Assembly (NCBI GenBank): GCA_020091685.1
Contig: CM034604.1
Span: forward strand, 12,422,519 to 12,486,518
Source: Lutjanus erythropterus
Lineage: Eukaryota; Chordata; Actinopteri; Lutjaniformes; Lutjanidae
Direction: 5' to 3'
DNA: 64,000 bases
The position numbers and the translations under genes were made by a program. The notes beneath the pieces were generated by a model. The model saw nothing but the letters and a program-made list of their open reading frames with translations. It was not told the DNA's origin and searched no databases. This document shows, in pieces, positions 24,785 to 38,213 of the stretch (position 1 is the stretch's first letter; every line of letters begins with the position of its first letter).

Positions 24785-24995
24785 TGACACTTAGAGGTTG
24801 CCAGGCAATCACCAATGGAGCCCAGCCAAGAAATAGTTCCAGCCTGTAAGTTACCATAGTTCCGAATGTTGTTTATACATTTCTGTTTATGAACGAATTG
24901 TGCATAGATGCTGGTAGGCGGTTTTATGTTACCTTTGGACAGGCTCAAGCTGGCTGTTTCTCCTCACTTCTTTATGCTAAGCTAAGCTAACCTAA
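24785..24995 (+). repeat. Teleost dispersed repeat (GCTAAGCTAAGCTAA family), copy 1
   Basis: Ordered family blocks are visible: GGTTGCCAGGCAATCACC, GATGCTGGTAGGCGGTTTT, ATGTTACCTTTGGACAGGCT, and CTTTATGCTAAGCTAAGCTA. The other copy at 30034-30212 overlaps this one only in its last third. No coding potential is seen. It is probably a non-autonomous DNA transposon. Confidence 0.7.
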
Positions 24996-27900
24996 CTGTT
25001 TTTTGGCTCTTGCTTCAAACTTTTCCATTGAACCAAGCAGTGTGGTGTGGCTGTGTAGGTCTTTATTTGAGAGAAAGGGAGGGAGGGCATCAAGGAGGAT
25101 AAAAGGACAGGAGCAACACAGCCACTGAGGGAAGTGACTGATTTCCTTCATTTCGGGTAGCAAGAATGGGATCATTTATTGATCCGGACATTTCATTAAG
25201 TGTCAGTGTGAAGCGTCACATCAGGTGACAAACGACTGTCTTCCTTTCATGACCTAGAGACCCTGAGGGCCTGTGTCACCATGACAGCCTCTCTGGCTCT
25301 TTGTCTCCTACAGTGTTTCCCATGTTGTCTCCTGTTTGCATTTCACCCCTTCTTTTGCATACTTTCTTCATAGTTAAAGTTCTAAAGCAAATGTGATACA
25401 TGCTGCTGCTCAGTCACATCTTTCAGTGTGAGGTGATATTTAGAATGGGAATGAGATGAAAGGAAAGAACACAAATGAAAAGGAACACACACAGATCCGT
25501 GTGTAACACTCAACTTAACTCAAATACTTGAGATAAACTGACTTTTACCCCTGAGCTGAATAGAATTAATTTAAAATTCAGCTGGGCTTGATACGGGACT
25601 GATAAATAGTCTTCATTTCACCTCCACCTATGCTTAGAATTTTATATGTAGCAGTTCAACAGAGCAGGCATCATATAAAAGAAGCATCATTTATACATGG
25701 CCATCATTTACATTATATTAACTTTTAAACGGGATCTTCTCTCGGCTTGTGTTTTTGTCCCAGAGTAGGTATTCTGTTTTTATTTTTTATGTGCACATTT
25801 CTAAAGACAAATTTAAATTATTCATTTAGTTTAAGTCACCAGGAACCATTGAATTGGAATTTGTTCAGCAGTCATGGCCAGGATATACAGCCTTTGTGCT
25901 GTGTTAATTACAGCTCAGTGGAATCATTCAGATAGAAGGAAAAAAGGCTGAAATCCCCAGGGAGGGATAAAGTGGAAAAATATAGTTTTCAAGAGTAAGT
26001 TCTTATTGCTAATACTTAGAACAGCAAAACCAAAAGAGTGTCAGAATTTAGATTCTTTACTGTGAATACAGCCACATTGAGCCCTGCTCATAAACATGAA
26101 TTTCTTTCTTTTTTTGAGAAAAGCATAAAAGGAAGACTAACAATGCAATTTCTCCTTATACGTGCTGGTTGACTTAGTTTGACTTGGTGTTTTGCCCCAC
26201 TTGGAGGATGGTCCATCTCAGGCGCAACTACATACAGCTCGGCGCATTGTAACTGGTAATGAAAATACAAATCAAGGGGGCATGGTTTGACTTGCCATGG
26301 TCAAAAGTGATAATGGAAAAGTGCTTTAAGTCTCTATTTTAAACACTTTTATTAGATTTGGTCAGTTTTGTGATAAAACAGTATTTTGTTGTCCCATATG
26401 TACTGATGAGTGGAGAAAACAGTATTTTGCGATTGGACAAAAAGATAACATAGTATTTTCCCCATGTGAATTTTGATAATACATCAGGTAGAAAAGAGAA
26501 AGCTACAAGAACAGATCTCAAAGCACACCTGCATACTTTTGGCAAGAAATAGCTTTAACAGTTTTTGCCTCAACTGTAAATTCTGCAGACTTGATGAAGG
26601 ACAAGAATGTCAGTTCTTAAAAAATACTGAACATGTGGAGAAAGAAAGCTATCCATGTCTATCCATGACAACATCATAAAAACCTGAGTATGTTTGCTTA
26701 TTTTAAGATAGTTACACAACTCTGAACTCCTAAGCTCCTCCCCATCAGTCACAGGTGATGAGAGCAGGGTGGATCAATACTTCATTAATGTTACAAGATT
26801 GAGGGCCTTACTCCAGTCGATTCCAATGAACCAGGACTAGCAGAAGCAGAGTGGGTTGCTGGGTTGTGCCCATGACCATGCACGCAGTGGGTTTGCATGC
26901 AAGTAACAGCACTGCTAATATACTGTTTGTGTACACAAGCATGCACAAAGCCTGTTGGTTGCAGTGACTTGGGAGGGCAGCAGATCAACAATTTAGAATG
27001 ATAATTTTCAGACAAGGGTTGGATTTGTTCCATAGGTGTTCAATTAAGTTGAGACTGAGGCCTCCACAGCTTTTCATATACTGTATGTCGCACAGCCTGC
27101 TAGCCTGCTAATTGCTTGTTTGTAGGATGCAGTGCCCCTGTGTGGAAACACCTACATTTGTTGTGTTTCTCTAGTCATTTATCTTTCATTTTACTGTAAG
27201 ATTTACCCCTATGATACAGTAATTCTTTACATAATAATTTCTTAATTGTTTGATGAGACATAAGGTTAAATCCTTTTCTTTAACAATATTTTAACAAATT
27301 TATACAAATATGAGTCATCATTTTAAGTGGTAAAACAGTTATGATCACGTAATCTCAATAATAGTTTTTATACTTCTTCACCCTTGAACCAGCTTCAATT
27401 CTTAGTCACGTTGGATTCATATATTGCCAGAATAACTCTCATATCTCACATGCTGTCTCATATCCCGTTTTTTCTCACTCAGATTTGAAAGTCTAATATT
27501 TTTCAATTTGGAGTCTTGTTGCCAGTCTTCCTTCCTTTCTGCTTCAATTCTAAGCTGAGATCTATAGCTCTCATACTGTGACTGATGTGAATCTCAAATC
27601 AATTCGACTCTGCTGCTGCCAATATCCCCACAAATCTTAAATGGTTATTAAATTAAACTTGTGAACATTTGTGTATTCACATATTTTTTCAGGCACTTAT
27701 TTTCCTTTGGGCCCATAACGTTGTAATATATTTCCCAGCATTAGTTGTTACCTTAGTGATGGCCCAGTGTCCTAAATGTGAATCATAGAGGAGAATTAGA
27801 GAGCAAGCATTATCTAGAGGCAAGGAAAGTGTTGTTCATTGCCATGGAAACACACACACAAATACACTTAAACAGTGCACACACACACGCTCAACAATAA

Positions 27901-28166
27901 GGAGGTAAGTAGGTTAGTAAACAACAGAGCATCTGTCCAGATTAGAAAGGGACTGTGTCTCCGTGAATTTGGACTGATTTGTGCAGACTAGCCGACTCTC
28001 CAGACCAGTGCAAGTGAAGAATGTGGATACATGTCCATTAGTGGTAGTTTAGAGGGGGGTTGATATTTTGAGAAACCTGAGATATGATTAAAGTAGCAGC
28101 AATGCATAGTTTATAAGATCACTAGCAAATCAGTTCTGAAATAAAAAGTTAACTATTTCTCTCCTG

Positions 28167-28516
28167 TAAAGGGACTGTTCATCCCAGAATCAAATACACA
28201 TATTTTGCTTCTGATCTGTAGTGCTATGTATCCACCTAGGTCTTTTATAGTGGAACTAGATGCCACTCTGCTTGTGATGCTCAAAGTACCAAAAACTACA
28301 TTTGAAAAACTCAGAAGTAATGTCTCTTTGCAAAAAATCATGAGCCAGTTAATCAAGAGACCTTGTTGAGAGCAGTTTAGTGTAGGAACTATTTTCCTTC
28401 TATGGTGTAAAGAAAGCAGTTTCTACATTAACAGGCTTATAACAAGGTCTGTGGATTATTTTGAGTGACCAGGGTCATAATATGTATTTTTTAAATTTGG
28501 GGTGAGCTGTCCTTTA
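28167..28516. mobile_element. Long-TIR MITE (TAAAGGGACTGTTCATCCC family)
   Basis: The left end is TAAAGGGACTGTTCATCCCA and the right end is the near-complement TTTGGGGTGAGCTGTCCTTTA. Inside are the family phrases TGTAGTGCTATGTATC, ACATTTGAAAAACTCAGAAG, AATGTCTCTTTGCA and ACAAGGTCTGTGGATTATTT. The arms are largely palindromic in complete copies; this one has lost the centre. Related copies are at 1872-1974 and 55195-55655. Confidence 0.8.
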
Positions 28517-28999
28517 ATAAAGGAAGACCTACCCAAAAGATATTAGGAGTAAGTATGTGGAATGGCAGCCTGGCTTGTTATTAATGCAGCTCATTAACCA
28601 TTAAAATCTACATCCTCTACTTTAGAAAATTAAACAGTGGTCTGTTTTAAAACTAATGACCTAATAACGTCTGAACTGCTAAGGTGGATTTTATGTTTCA
28701 AGCTTGAAGATAAATGAGATAATTCAGATGGCTTCTGTTATTATGGCCATGGTCTGTTGTCACAGTTAAATTTTGAATGTAATGTTTTCAGTTGGTGTTG
28801 ATCTCCAGAGGAGTTCTTACCAGTTGACGGCATTTAATTACTGTATGTTTCATGATTTTAACTTTCACACTCGGTAATTGCAGGCATTAGTTGTTCCTCA
28901 CATCGTTGAGAGTTATAATCCATAGCTGGCAAAGTGTGAGGATCATCATTTTAGGCATACACCTTAACTACGCAGTAAATGTTGAGGCTTCATTAATTC

Positions 29000-29014
29000 T
29001 TTTTTTTTTTTTTT
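29000..29014. repeat. Poly-T tract
   Basis: A plain homopolymer run in the large intron. Confidence 0.9.
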
Positions 29015-30033
29015 AACACAATGTGTTGCATGTTTAGGTCCTAAAGTCCACAGTATACAACTGTAGCACTGTTGCCTCAGCTGAATGACAATTTTAAAAT
29101 GGATGAAGAAATAGAGGGATCGAGATCAGATTTACAACTGGTAAATGGATGTGTTTGCCAGTAGATATGGGAGCTAGTCAAAATGAAATGATAACATTTC
29201 AGTTAAGTCTAGTAAGTATGTTATTTGCTAGGGATATGGGGAAGTTTGATGCCTTCACTTAAGATTATATTTTTTACTGTATGCTCTGGACCAGTTTGAC
29301 ATTTTGGGGAAAATGTTTGGACCTGGTTGCCTGGCAAGCAGTGGACATTCCAAGGAATGGACCAGCATATAACATATAACAGTGATGTAAAAGAGCCGAT
29401 AAAACAAATGAGATATGTGTTCATTAGTGATCTTCAGAGGTGCTTGAAGGTGGATTTTATTACCATTGGACTAAAGTTGTTGAAAGCGTCAACACTTTTT
29501 CAATGCTGCATTTAAAGTGATACAGTATCTGTTAATTCTAGTATTAAATAAGGTTGAGCGATGCCTACAAATGTCTACAGTGAAACATTGCAATAGAGGA
29601 TGATAGTTTTATTGCACTCAAGTTAAACAAACATGTATATTTGAAACATTGTGTTACATTTACATTCATGATTTTACATAGCCATGAAAAACTGAAAAAC
29701 AAATCACTGGACGTTGGCAGCAGCTCAGTCATTGATGACTGTCAGCCATTGGCAGTAGACTATGGGATCGTCCATCGGTCAACCCAGTATTGAAATTACC
29801 AGAACTATAAATATTGTTTTATCCAAGTGCTCATTTAAGAACTCAGGTCAGTTCAGTCCTTATTGTTCTGCCTGAAATTTGGCTTGCAGCAAAACCAGAC
29901 AGTGTTCAGTACTTCTTCTGTAGTGGCACTGTGTGCAGGTTGTTAATTTTAAAAAAGAAGGAAAAAAAACATCCTCTTTTGTGTGCGTTGTGCCTTTTTG
30001 CTGTGATATTGAAAGTGGCATTCGAGTACTGAA

Positions 30034-30212
30034 CAGAGTTAGGCTAGTTGTTCCCACCTATTTTCAGTCTTTGTGCTAAGCTAAGCAAACCAGCTGCTTG
30101 GCTGTAGCTTCATATTTAAAGTACAAATATGAATAGTATCATTCTTCTCATTTAAGTCTTGGCAAAAAAGCAAATGGGCACAGTTTGCAAAATGTCAGAC
30201 TTTTCCTTTAAA
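30034..30212 (+). repeat. Teleost dispersed repeat (GCTAAGCTAAGC family), copy 2
   Basis: It contains CAGTCTTTGTGCTAAGCTAA, then CCAGCTGCTTGGCTGTAGCT, TCATATTTAAAGTACAAATA, and finishes AATGTCAGACTTTTCCTTTA. This is the 3' part of the same family as 24785-24995, in the same orientation. Confidence 0.7.
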
Positions 30213-31572
30213 GAGAAAATGTTCCTCCCGTGTAAAAAAAAAAAACAACTTAAGGTTACTTAAGGTTAATCGGTTTAAGATGTTTTTCCTTTTTCACAAC
30301 TAAGACAAAGTGAACTGATTAAGAATTTAAAAAGTAGCAGATTCGAGTGATTGCAAAGATTTGTTGAACTAGCTTTGGAGTATACATACTGAGTACAAAT
30401 TAGTACTGATGATAGTGTGGCATTGTGCCCACAGACCATCTCTCTGAGATGGATACACTTTATGCTTTTATGGGCTTGTGTGTCTCGGGAGCATATAAAA
30501 ATAATAAATAGCTTGCACCATATTGCATAATGCTATGGGCATGGGGTGCTCCTTGGACAGCCCGACTATAAACTGTACATAGAGATGTATCAGGATTATC
30601 CTGACAAAGCTTTGGGGCTTTTACTCATTCGACTGTGCTACAGGCAGTGGATCTGTCTGGCCATGTACACCTGTGAAAAGAAAAATACTTCTTACATTTA
30701 ACACAGTATAAAAGCTGTCAGTTTTTTTATTCCAAGTTTTATTCTCCAGATTTTACAGAACATTTCCTTCCTTTGTCCTCTCTCTGTGACTTTCTGTCGG
30801 TGAGTTGTGATCTGATTACTCAATACTAGGAATTATTAAATAAAGAAATCAGTGAATCACAGGCACTGATTCACAGTTCCACCCAAAGGCATTGCTAGAG
30901 TATGCCGCTGAATTGTCCATCAGTGTCACTGGACTGATTTATTTATTTAATACTTGCTGGTACGGCAGTTTGGATACTTGTCCCCTGGGGCTTTTTGCGC
31001 TCAAAAGCTGTATTTGTCCATGTGTGCATGCGCGTGCACACACACTCATTGTTCTGACATGTGTGTGTGATGGCAACTTGAAATATTTCTGCCACTGCAT
31101 GAATCTTGTATGGTTTTGGCAATTTTAATTAATACAAAGTGCTCTGGTTCTCTTTTCCCTTTCTACTTCCCTCCTTCCCTCCTCCATCGGGAGATCTCCC
31201 CTCTGTGGTTGGCTGTTCATGCTCTAACAATTTTCATGCATTATTTAAGAGCTGACTATGACGAGTCATTTGCTGCCATTCTGTCTCACCTTTTCCTCCC
31301 TTAGGAGCATGCTTCATAGCTCCGATGGTGATAGCTGACCCCATCGAGACCTCTTCCACTGAGTTGTTGTGTATTGTTTGTTTTTGTTTGTTTGAGTGTG
31401 TTTAAAAAAGACTGGAAAGTACATGCAGAGAGGGTTAAGAAGGAAAGTAGGATCAGCAGAAAATTAGTCATTATGCTTCTTTTTTATTTTGTTCTTTTAA
31501 GCAAAACCATGCTGAAGTTTGCCTTTACTTGAATGGGTTTTATAGATTAAAAATATAATACAAAAACAAATA

Positions 31573-32590
31573 TACAACCTTGATTCTAAAAAAGTTGGGA
31601 CGTATGTTCAATTGAATACTGTACAAAGACAAGATCATCAATGGCCAAACTGATAAACTGTATTGTTTTTTGGAAACATACAATCTTTCTAAATTTGATG
31701 CCTGCAACATGTTACAAAAAAGTTGGGACGGGGCAACTAAAAGACTGGGACAGATGTGGAACGCTTAAAACACACCTAAATTGAACATTCAACAGGTAAA
31801 CAGATTAAATGGTAATAGGTGACAGTATTATGATTGAGTATGAAAGCTGGATCCTGGAAAGTGGAAGAGTGTGTTGTGGTCCACATTTCAAATTGTTTTT
31901 GGAACCATCCAGATTGTTACCAGCGCAAATTTCAAAAGCCAGTATCTGTGATGGTATGTGGGTGTGTTACTGTTCATGGCATGGGTATCTTGCACATCTC
32001 TGAAGGCCCCCTTGATGCTGAAAGGTGCATACAGGATTTGGAGCAACATATGCTGTCATCCAAAGGTCTTTTTTCCAGCGGGGATGTCCCTGTTTATTTT
32101 CACAAGACAATGCCAAGATATATTCTGAATGTGTTACAGCAGCAACTGGCCTGCCTGCAGTCCAGACCTGTCTCCTACTGACAATGTTTGGCGCGTTATG
32201 AAGCATGTATACGACAACGGAGACTCCAATTTGTTGAGCACCTGAAGTCGTATATCAGGCTAGAAATAAGAAAGCATTTTGCTTTCAAAACATTGACAAT
32301 TAGTCTCTTATGTTTCCAAATGCTTACTGAGTGTTGTTAAAAGAAAAGGTGATGTAACACAGTGGTAAACATGCCCACATCACAACTTTTTTTGGTGTGT
32401 TGCAGGTATCAAATTCAGAATGAGTGTGTATTTTACAAAAGACAATAAAGTGTATCAGTTTGAACATTAAATATCTTGTCTTTGTGCTGTATACAAGTTA
32501 ATGTAGGCCAAAATGGAATTCCTGATTATTGCATTGTGTTTTCACTTGTGTTTTACATAGTATCCCAGCTTTTTTAGAATCTAGGTTGTA
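31573..32590 (+). mobile_element. Tc1-like DNA transposon, internally deleted
   Basis: The element is bounded by TA dinucleotides (31573-31574 and 32589-32590), the normal Tc1/mariner target duplication. It has matching inverted ends: CAACCTTGATTCTAAAAAAG on the left, and CAACCTAGATTCTAAAAAAG on the complement of the right. The similarity extends inward, for example ACAAAGACAAGAT on both arms, so the inverted repeats are long but gapped. The interior keeps only the later part of a Tc1-like transposase. At about 1.0 kb it is shorter than a full Tc1-like element (usually 1.2-1.7 kb), and the first part of the transposase ORF is missing. Confidence 0.88.
31845..32255 (+). pseudogene. Tc1-like transposase relic (C-terminal part)
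   Basis: The frame at 31834-32181 contains QKPVSVMVCGCVTVHGMG, then a run like LHISEGPLDAERCIQDLEQH. This matches the SVMVWGC.S..GMG and INAERYIQVLEQHMLPS block between the first and second catalytic Asp of fish Tc1-like transposases. After it the DNA still spells the region of the DNAKPH motif, but in another frame, and the SPIENVW region is altered and followed by a stop. The helix-turn-helix N-terminus and the first catalytic Asp are gone. No function is expected. Confidence 0.88.
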
Positions 32591-34754
32591 AATCTTAGAG
32601 CAGAAAAACAGTATATTCTGTACTGAATTTGAAAAGAGCTAAGCTATGACTAATTGCTGGACATTGCAAGGTGACAGTTTTAAATGAAATCTAAGATTAA
32701 GGTGGTCTAAGGTGGCCAGCATTCTGACAAGATGAGAGAAAGACACAGCCACAAACACACACATGTTCACACTAAGAGGCATTATTGATGGGATTCCAGC
32801 ATTCAGAAATATCCAAAGATGCCTGGCAGGTTTTCATTCCGTCTTTGTTCTTGCTCCCTTTCTCCTTCTCTGGTCCCCCGCTTACTGCAGAGCAGCTATC
32901 CCATGTGCCAGTCATGCCTGAAGACGACTGCTGATCTCTGCCTGCTCCATAGCTTACCCTACAGCTATCTTCTCCTTCCAGATCAGATCAGGAGGAACCA
33001 AAAACCTAAGCTACATACCACCTTAAAACTCACTTTGCCAGCAGCACCTGTACCCACTTGAGAAAGGCTCAAGACTGGGCATGATGTCCAGTGGACAGGC
33101 TGCCGATCATTGCAGCATGTCTTGGCAGGGGGGAGGGAGTGTCTCGTTGTCTGTTTTGAACCTCCAGCTTTGGTGGCTTCCTCCGGTTCTCCTCTGTCGT
33201 TTTTTGTGTCCTAAATACCAGCCTGTGTGTAGACATTTGTAGGAGACCTTTTCTATGATGTGCAGTCACTGTTTCACGCATGCAGAATGGTAGTAACTCT
33301 GTTTTTCAAAACTATCCATTAGTCCCTTAGTGTGATGACATACATAGCCAGAGTAATGCTTTAACACTTGGTGTATTATTAAAATGAGAGTGCAGTAAAA
33401 AATTTCAAGGCAACATTTCAGCACATGCCAGTGTGAGTTTAGGCAAAGCAATAATGCTAGGCAAAATTAGTACCCTGGAAAGCAGTTTTCAAAGACGTTT
33501 TCAACAAGTACTCCGTGTGACATTGTAAGGTGTGCATAATAATATATAGTACATATTCAAAATGTAGTCACTGCATAAACACATGTAAATTGCAGTTTGT
33601 TACAATAATTGTACAGCATTAGTTGGCACCAAATGTACTCCATTACCCTTTGGGTTGTCTGGCTGATTGTTGTAGCTAACAGGAAATGTCAGGCTGGTCA
33701 TTAAGAGAACGCCAGAGAACACCGTTACTAAAGAGGAGTGTCTGAACCTTCTGAACCCACCAGCAAGCACTGTTTATCCCCTTTTTGTCATGTTTTTGCG
33801 AGAGACAAAATATAACTTTCTTTTTATATTTCAAAATGGAGCAGTTTAACTTCACACTGTTATATAAATGTTACAGTTACATGTCTGGACACCTAAAAGA
33901 AATGGGTAGCAAAAGGTTCGAAGGGGTCTGAGGCTGGTGGTGGCCAGTCTGAAATGGAATACTTACCGCAATGTTTTACTTGCTGAGTCTGGTGCACTGC
34001 AATGGACATTCAACAGGAGCAAATGAGATGAGAGACAAGAAGAAGACAGCACTGCAAGTGAGTGAGAGGAGACAGGACTAAGTGGGCACTGTAGCAGTGT
34101 GTCAACTCGCTGTCACAGAGAACAGAGAGAGAGAAAATATATTGATTTTTGCAAAAAATGAGAATTGACATATTTGATATGAATATGATTTGATGTTTTG
34201 AAATTTTTTGACAATACTAACAGCTAATCCCAGCTACAGATAAGAGCAGACAGTGGTTAGCCTACTTTAGCAACACGTAGTCTGTCTGTCAGGGAACTCT
34301 GTATGCTCAGCAACTGTTGGTGCTGTACTCTGTCATCTCATAGCATACTGGTCTTATAACATTTAAGGACATCTTTATGTCCAACTTTTAGTCCAGGAGC
34401 TTATTTACAACATGTTACAAAAGCATTTGATGGTGAAATAAAGTATAAAAACATACAATAACAAAAAGTCCAAAATATATCACTTTACTTAAGGTCAAGG
34501 AAAATATTCATGACATATTTAAAATGGGCTCATGATGGTTAGTGATAAAACAACCACATGTGGCAGTTTAATGTAATGGTAAAACGTAGAGCTAAACATT
34601 TTATGTATATTATATACATAGTACAGCACTGTATAAGTTTGAAGTTTTTAATATATTACCGTTATCATTACTATTATTATTATTACATTACATAACTATG
34701 GTGATAATTACAGACAGACAAAGACAAGTGCATTTTTAAAATAATTTAACCCTA

Positions 34755-35025
34755 ATCCCACCACCATTTTCTTTTTTGGTGATCTGAAAAATGATCCGAT
34801 CCGTGACTCAAAACCATGATACGATCCGAACCATGAGTTTTTTGATCCATTGCACCCCTATTTACAGCATTAGTTGTCTGAGAATCTCTTCCATATTCAA
34901 GTAAAATTGGTACTGTGACTGAAATTTCCCTTACTGAATCGAAATCGAATCCAATCCAATCGAATCGGGCCCTTGTGAATTGAATCAAATTGATTTGGGA
35001 AATCTGAATCAATACCCAGCTCTAA
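34755..35025. mobile_element. hAT-like repeat fragments (GATCCG / AATCGAATC)
   Basis: Two teleost repeat signatures lie back to back. The first is GATCCGATCCGTGACTC with CCGAACCATGAG, ending TCCATTGCACCCCTA. The second is GAATCGAAATCGAATCC..., ending CAATACCCAGCTCTAA, the complement of a TAGAGCTGGGTATTG terminus. Both resemble ends of hAT-type non-autonomous elements. They are non-coding. Confidence 0.6.
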
Positions 35026-37159
35026 TTTTCTGTAAGTTTAATAATGTCAGGTTGTTATGGTAAAGACATTGACAGGTTGTGCAGTCTTGATTAATGTCAA
35101 GTTATCATAACAAAAACATCATTGAAAACATAAAAAAAACATTAATGCCAGCTTTGTGACACAGTTGACCAAATGACACTGACTATAGTCAGAAATATTC
35201 ATAAAGACTCCATGTTCATGATACGTGTCATGATATGGTTATGACAGTAATTACAGTCTTATCACACCCTGTGAAATAAAGTGTTGCAAAGAAATATAAT
35301 AAGTAAAAAAATAATTACTAGAATTTACCAACATTACTTCAGTTCATTGTCTAAACAAAATTGGTTCTCCTAGGCCTGACATATTGTACCCATTTTTCCC
35401 CAGTGTTGTACGATGATGTCCATCTTCAGGTTTAGAGAGAAAGTAACCTTTTCTATCTTGTGAATCTCCATTGTCACATCTACCCAGTTATTTATGGTAG
35501 GTTCAGCATGCATCATCCATCTTTTGTCAAAGCCTCTTCCCCTGCTGGCAGCACTATACGCATTAAATATACGTCGATACCTTTTACGTCTGAGGAGATA
35601 TATCTTGAATGATTTTGAAATCTAATGGTATATGGATGTTAAAGATGATGTGTGAGGTGAACTATAACTTTCAGTTTGTGGGACTCTTTTTCTTTCCGTT
35701 TCCTCTCGATTATGAACAAGTACTTAACATATGGTTTCATTTTCTACCTTCCTACCCTGAATGTGCAGTGTGTATAATCACATATTGAGAGTGGAAAGAT
35801 GAGCCCTGGTTAAAAGCACTGGGGGAAGAGAAGAATTGACAGGCAGCACACAATATGGATCATGATTCCTTGTCAGAGATCCCTCTTCATGTCTTTGTGG
35901 GGAATGTGGTGCAGATGCAGATATTACAATGGACACCTTTTTTATTACTGAGGGAAAAGCTTTGCTCAAAGCATATGGAGAGTATACTGTGCATTATGAT
36001 CTCTGTTGAACAACATAATGGAGACCATTTAGTCCTTTGAGAAGCCAGTTGATGTACTGTGTGTTATTGATTCTGCGTAAGGTTCCTCTTTGGCAGACTT
36101 GGATCACTGCAGTGGCCCTTGACAGAATCATAATGGGGAGGACTTTATGGATTTTAATGAGTCCACTGTGATGTAGAGTCCATATCCACATCTGACCTCA
36201 TTTACACATACATACAAATGTGGCAAGTTATCTCTTTTTCCTTTTTTGAGGTAGTTATTTTACAGTATTACTGTTTTTATCCTGGTGTTATGCACCATCA
36301 GAAGCTGTTTGATGTGGCTCAGTTGACTATTTTAAACAGTGAAGGCCTTTTGAGACCCCAAAGTTTATTCAGGGTTAGGGTGAGCTCGCTCACAGGTCAT
36401 GGTAATGCCACTCATTGTCACGTTCAAACCCTTGTGTCCCTAGAAAACTGACTCATGGTGGTCCCTGTGTGTTTTCTCTTTCACACTCTCTTTGTGCTCT
36501 TATCTCTGACTTTGTTGCTCTGGTCTGCATCTCCATGCCTGCTTGGGAAGAGTAGTAAATGAAGGCAAATGCCTTGAAGTCTCACTGCATTTAGCATTCT
36601 TGCTTGCTTGCTGTGACACTTTTACTGCACTCTCAGAGAGCAGACTTTGGTTTTCCCTTTCCTCTTAAAACCCCAAGCACCATCTGTTGTCATTAGTGTC
36701 CAACATCCATGATGTAGCAGAGCTGCTGTCTCTGTCTGCCTCTCTCTTGCAATCCTTGTCACCCACTAACTGTTACTCTTTGAAGAAGGCCAAATGTCCA
36801 GCTTTAAATATAATCAACTTGCAAGCAAAGTTTTTTTTTCAACTTTACAGTATCTTTTCAAAGAGAGAATAGAGAGAAACTATATTTTGCCTGCAATTAG
36901 GAGCTTAAAATCTTGGGTTGCTCTCAGTTGTTAAAACATAGGAAGTTGAGTGTTTTTTTTCCCATTGCTTTGTCTCAGCTTCTTGTATGCTTTGCTTCTG
37001 AGACCTAGAACTTAACAGCCTTCTGCCCCAGAGAAATGCTTGGACAAATGTGCACATGTCCAATCATGTACTCAAAGAGTGCAGGTTTTTCCCTGCCTGT
37101 CGATCACAGAGGTGGGCCGCCTTTGTATTTTTGGCCGCCACTTTTGTTGAAAACTATGC

Positions 37160-37202
37160 TTTTTTTCATTTTTCTTTTTTTTTTCGTTTTTCTTTTTTTT
37201 TT
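37160..37202. repeat. T-rich low-complexity tract
   Basis: Runs of T with CG and C interruptions, giving a spurious Phe-rich frame. Not coding. Confidence 0.9.
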
Positions 37203-37544
37203 GAAATGCCAAACTATTGTACCTTTTATCAGTAAGTGCTTTCATGCGTTTATACCAAGAGCTTAGGCTACATTAGTAAATAGGAGTTAGAAAACACATA
37301 TGTCACGTCAGCACATATATTTTCCCTGATTTAAGGGTCAAAAGCTGTTCAAACTGCTGTGCTCATATCCTACTTAATGTACTTTGTCAGTTCATCAAGT
37401 CCATAAAGATGTTCGTATAATGATCCTATAATAATACGCCCTGAATCATCACTGTCCAAGATGCCTCCTTCTCATCCTGTCTAGACTTTATATTTTACTT
37501 ATTTGATGCTCTATTGTTGCTAATATGTTACTGTAAATTTGGAG

Positions 37545-37610
37545 CAATCTGGCACAAGAATTTTCTTTGGGATTAATAAAGTTCTATTTTACCTTATTTT
37601 ATCTCTACCT
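37545..37610. repeat. Possible LINE 3' tail
   Basis: The sequence GAATTTTCTTTGGGATTAAT followed by AAAGTTCTATTTTACC resembles the '...CTGGGATTAATAAAGT' 3' end with short A/T repeats of teleost LINEs. The body is not recognisable. Confidence 0.35.
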
Positions 37611-38213
37611 AATCAGATGCAACAAGTGCTGCATAAACTTCACTGAGGGTAAATAAATTACCATTTGAATGACACAAAACCAGTGTGATTTTCAATGCCT
37701 CTGTGCTGGCTTGCCCATATTAGAGAAAATTAGGATTAGAAAATTGTACTAAGTAATTAACTTTACATAAATGTTTGAATAGAAAATTTGCAATTTTTTC
37801 AATTATTTAGATCATGTAATGTGACCCAGTGACTCCAAGTCAATACCAAATGTATTACTACACTACTTACTTACTACACATGTTGTTCAATATCTGGCTC
37901 TGTGCCCTTTTTCTCTCCAGTTTCTTTTGCTGCCATCAAATTGCTAAGCAAAAAGTCAAATGTGATCGTGCAGGGCACCATGCATTTTCTGCCTTTGCCA
38001 CATTTGTCTTGAAGAATCCATTTGCCTTGAGGAAGTGCAACTAATTTTAGTTTGTATTGACTTTTTAAGGTGTAGAATAATCCGAAAGTTTTAACAGGAA
38101 TCAGCCATTTGAACAGCCTGATATTTTTGTAATTTGCCATGAAGTTTTGTGAATGTTTTGTGTTTGTTTGAATTAACAAGGTTCCCTACTTACCTTTGCT
38201 CCCTCCATTATAG

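Larger units (their letters stand above)
11365..38213 (+). other. atad2b: atad2b giant intron, 26.8 kb
   Basis: This single intron makes up about 42% of the window. The donor is GTGAGT and the acceptor CTCCATTATAG at 38203-38213. I looked through it for exons in phase and for genes on either strand and found none. It holds transposon relics listed separately, at 15711, 20873, 21958, 24785, 28167, 30034, 31573 and 34755. It also has several poly-T or poly-A tracts (12331-12346, 12515-12552, 18032-18046, 29000-29014, 37160-37202), and AT-rich stretches with TAATTA-type motifs near 14400-14800 and 19400-20330. Other parts, for instance 16230-17900, 22100-24100, 25000-28100 and 35040-37500, show nothing I can identify. 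Confidence 0.85.
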
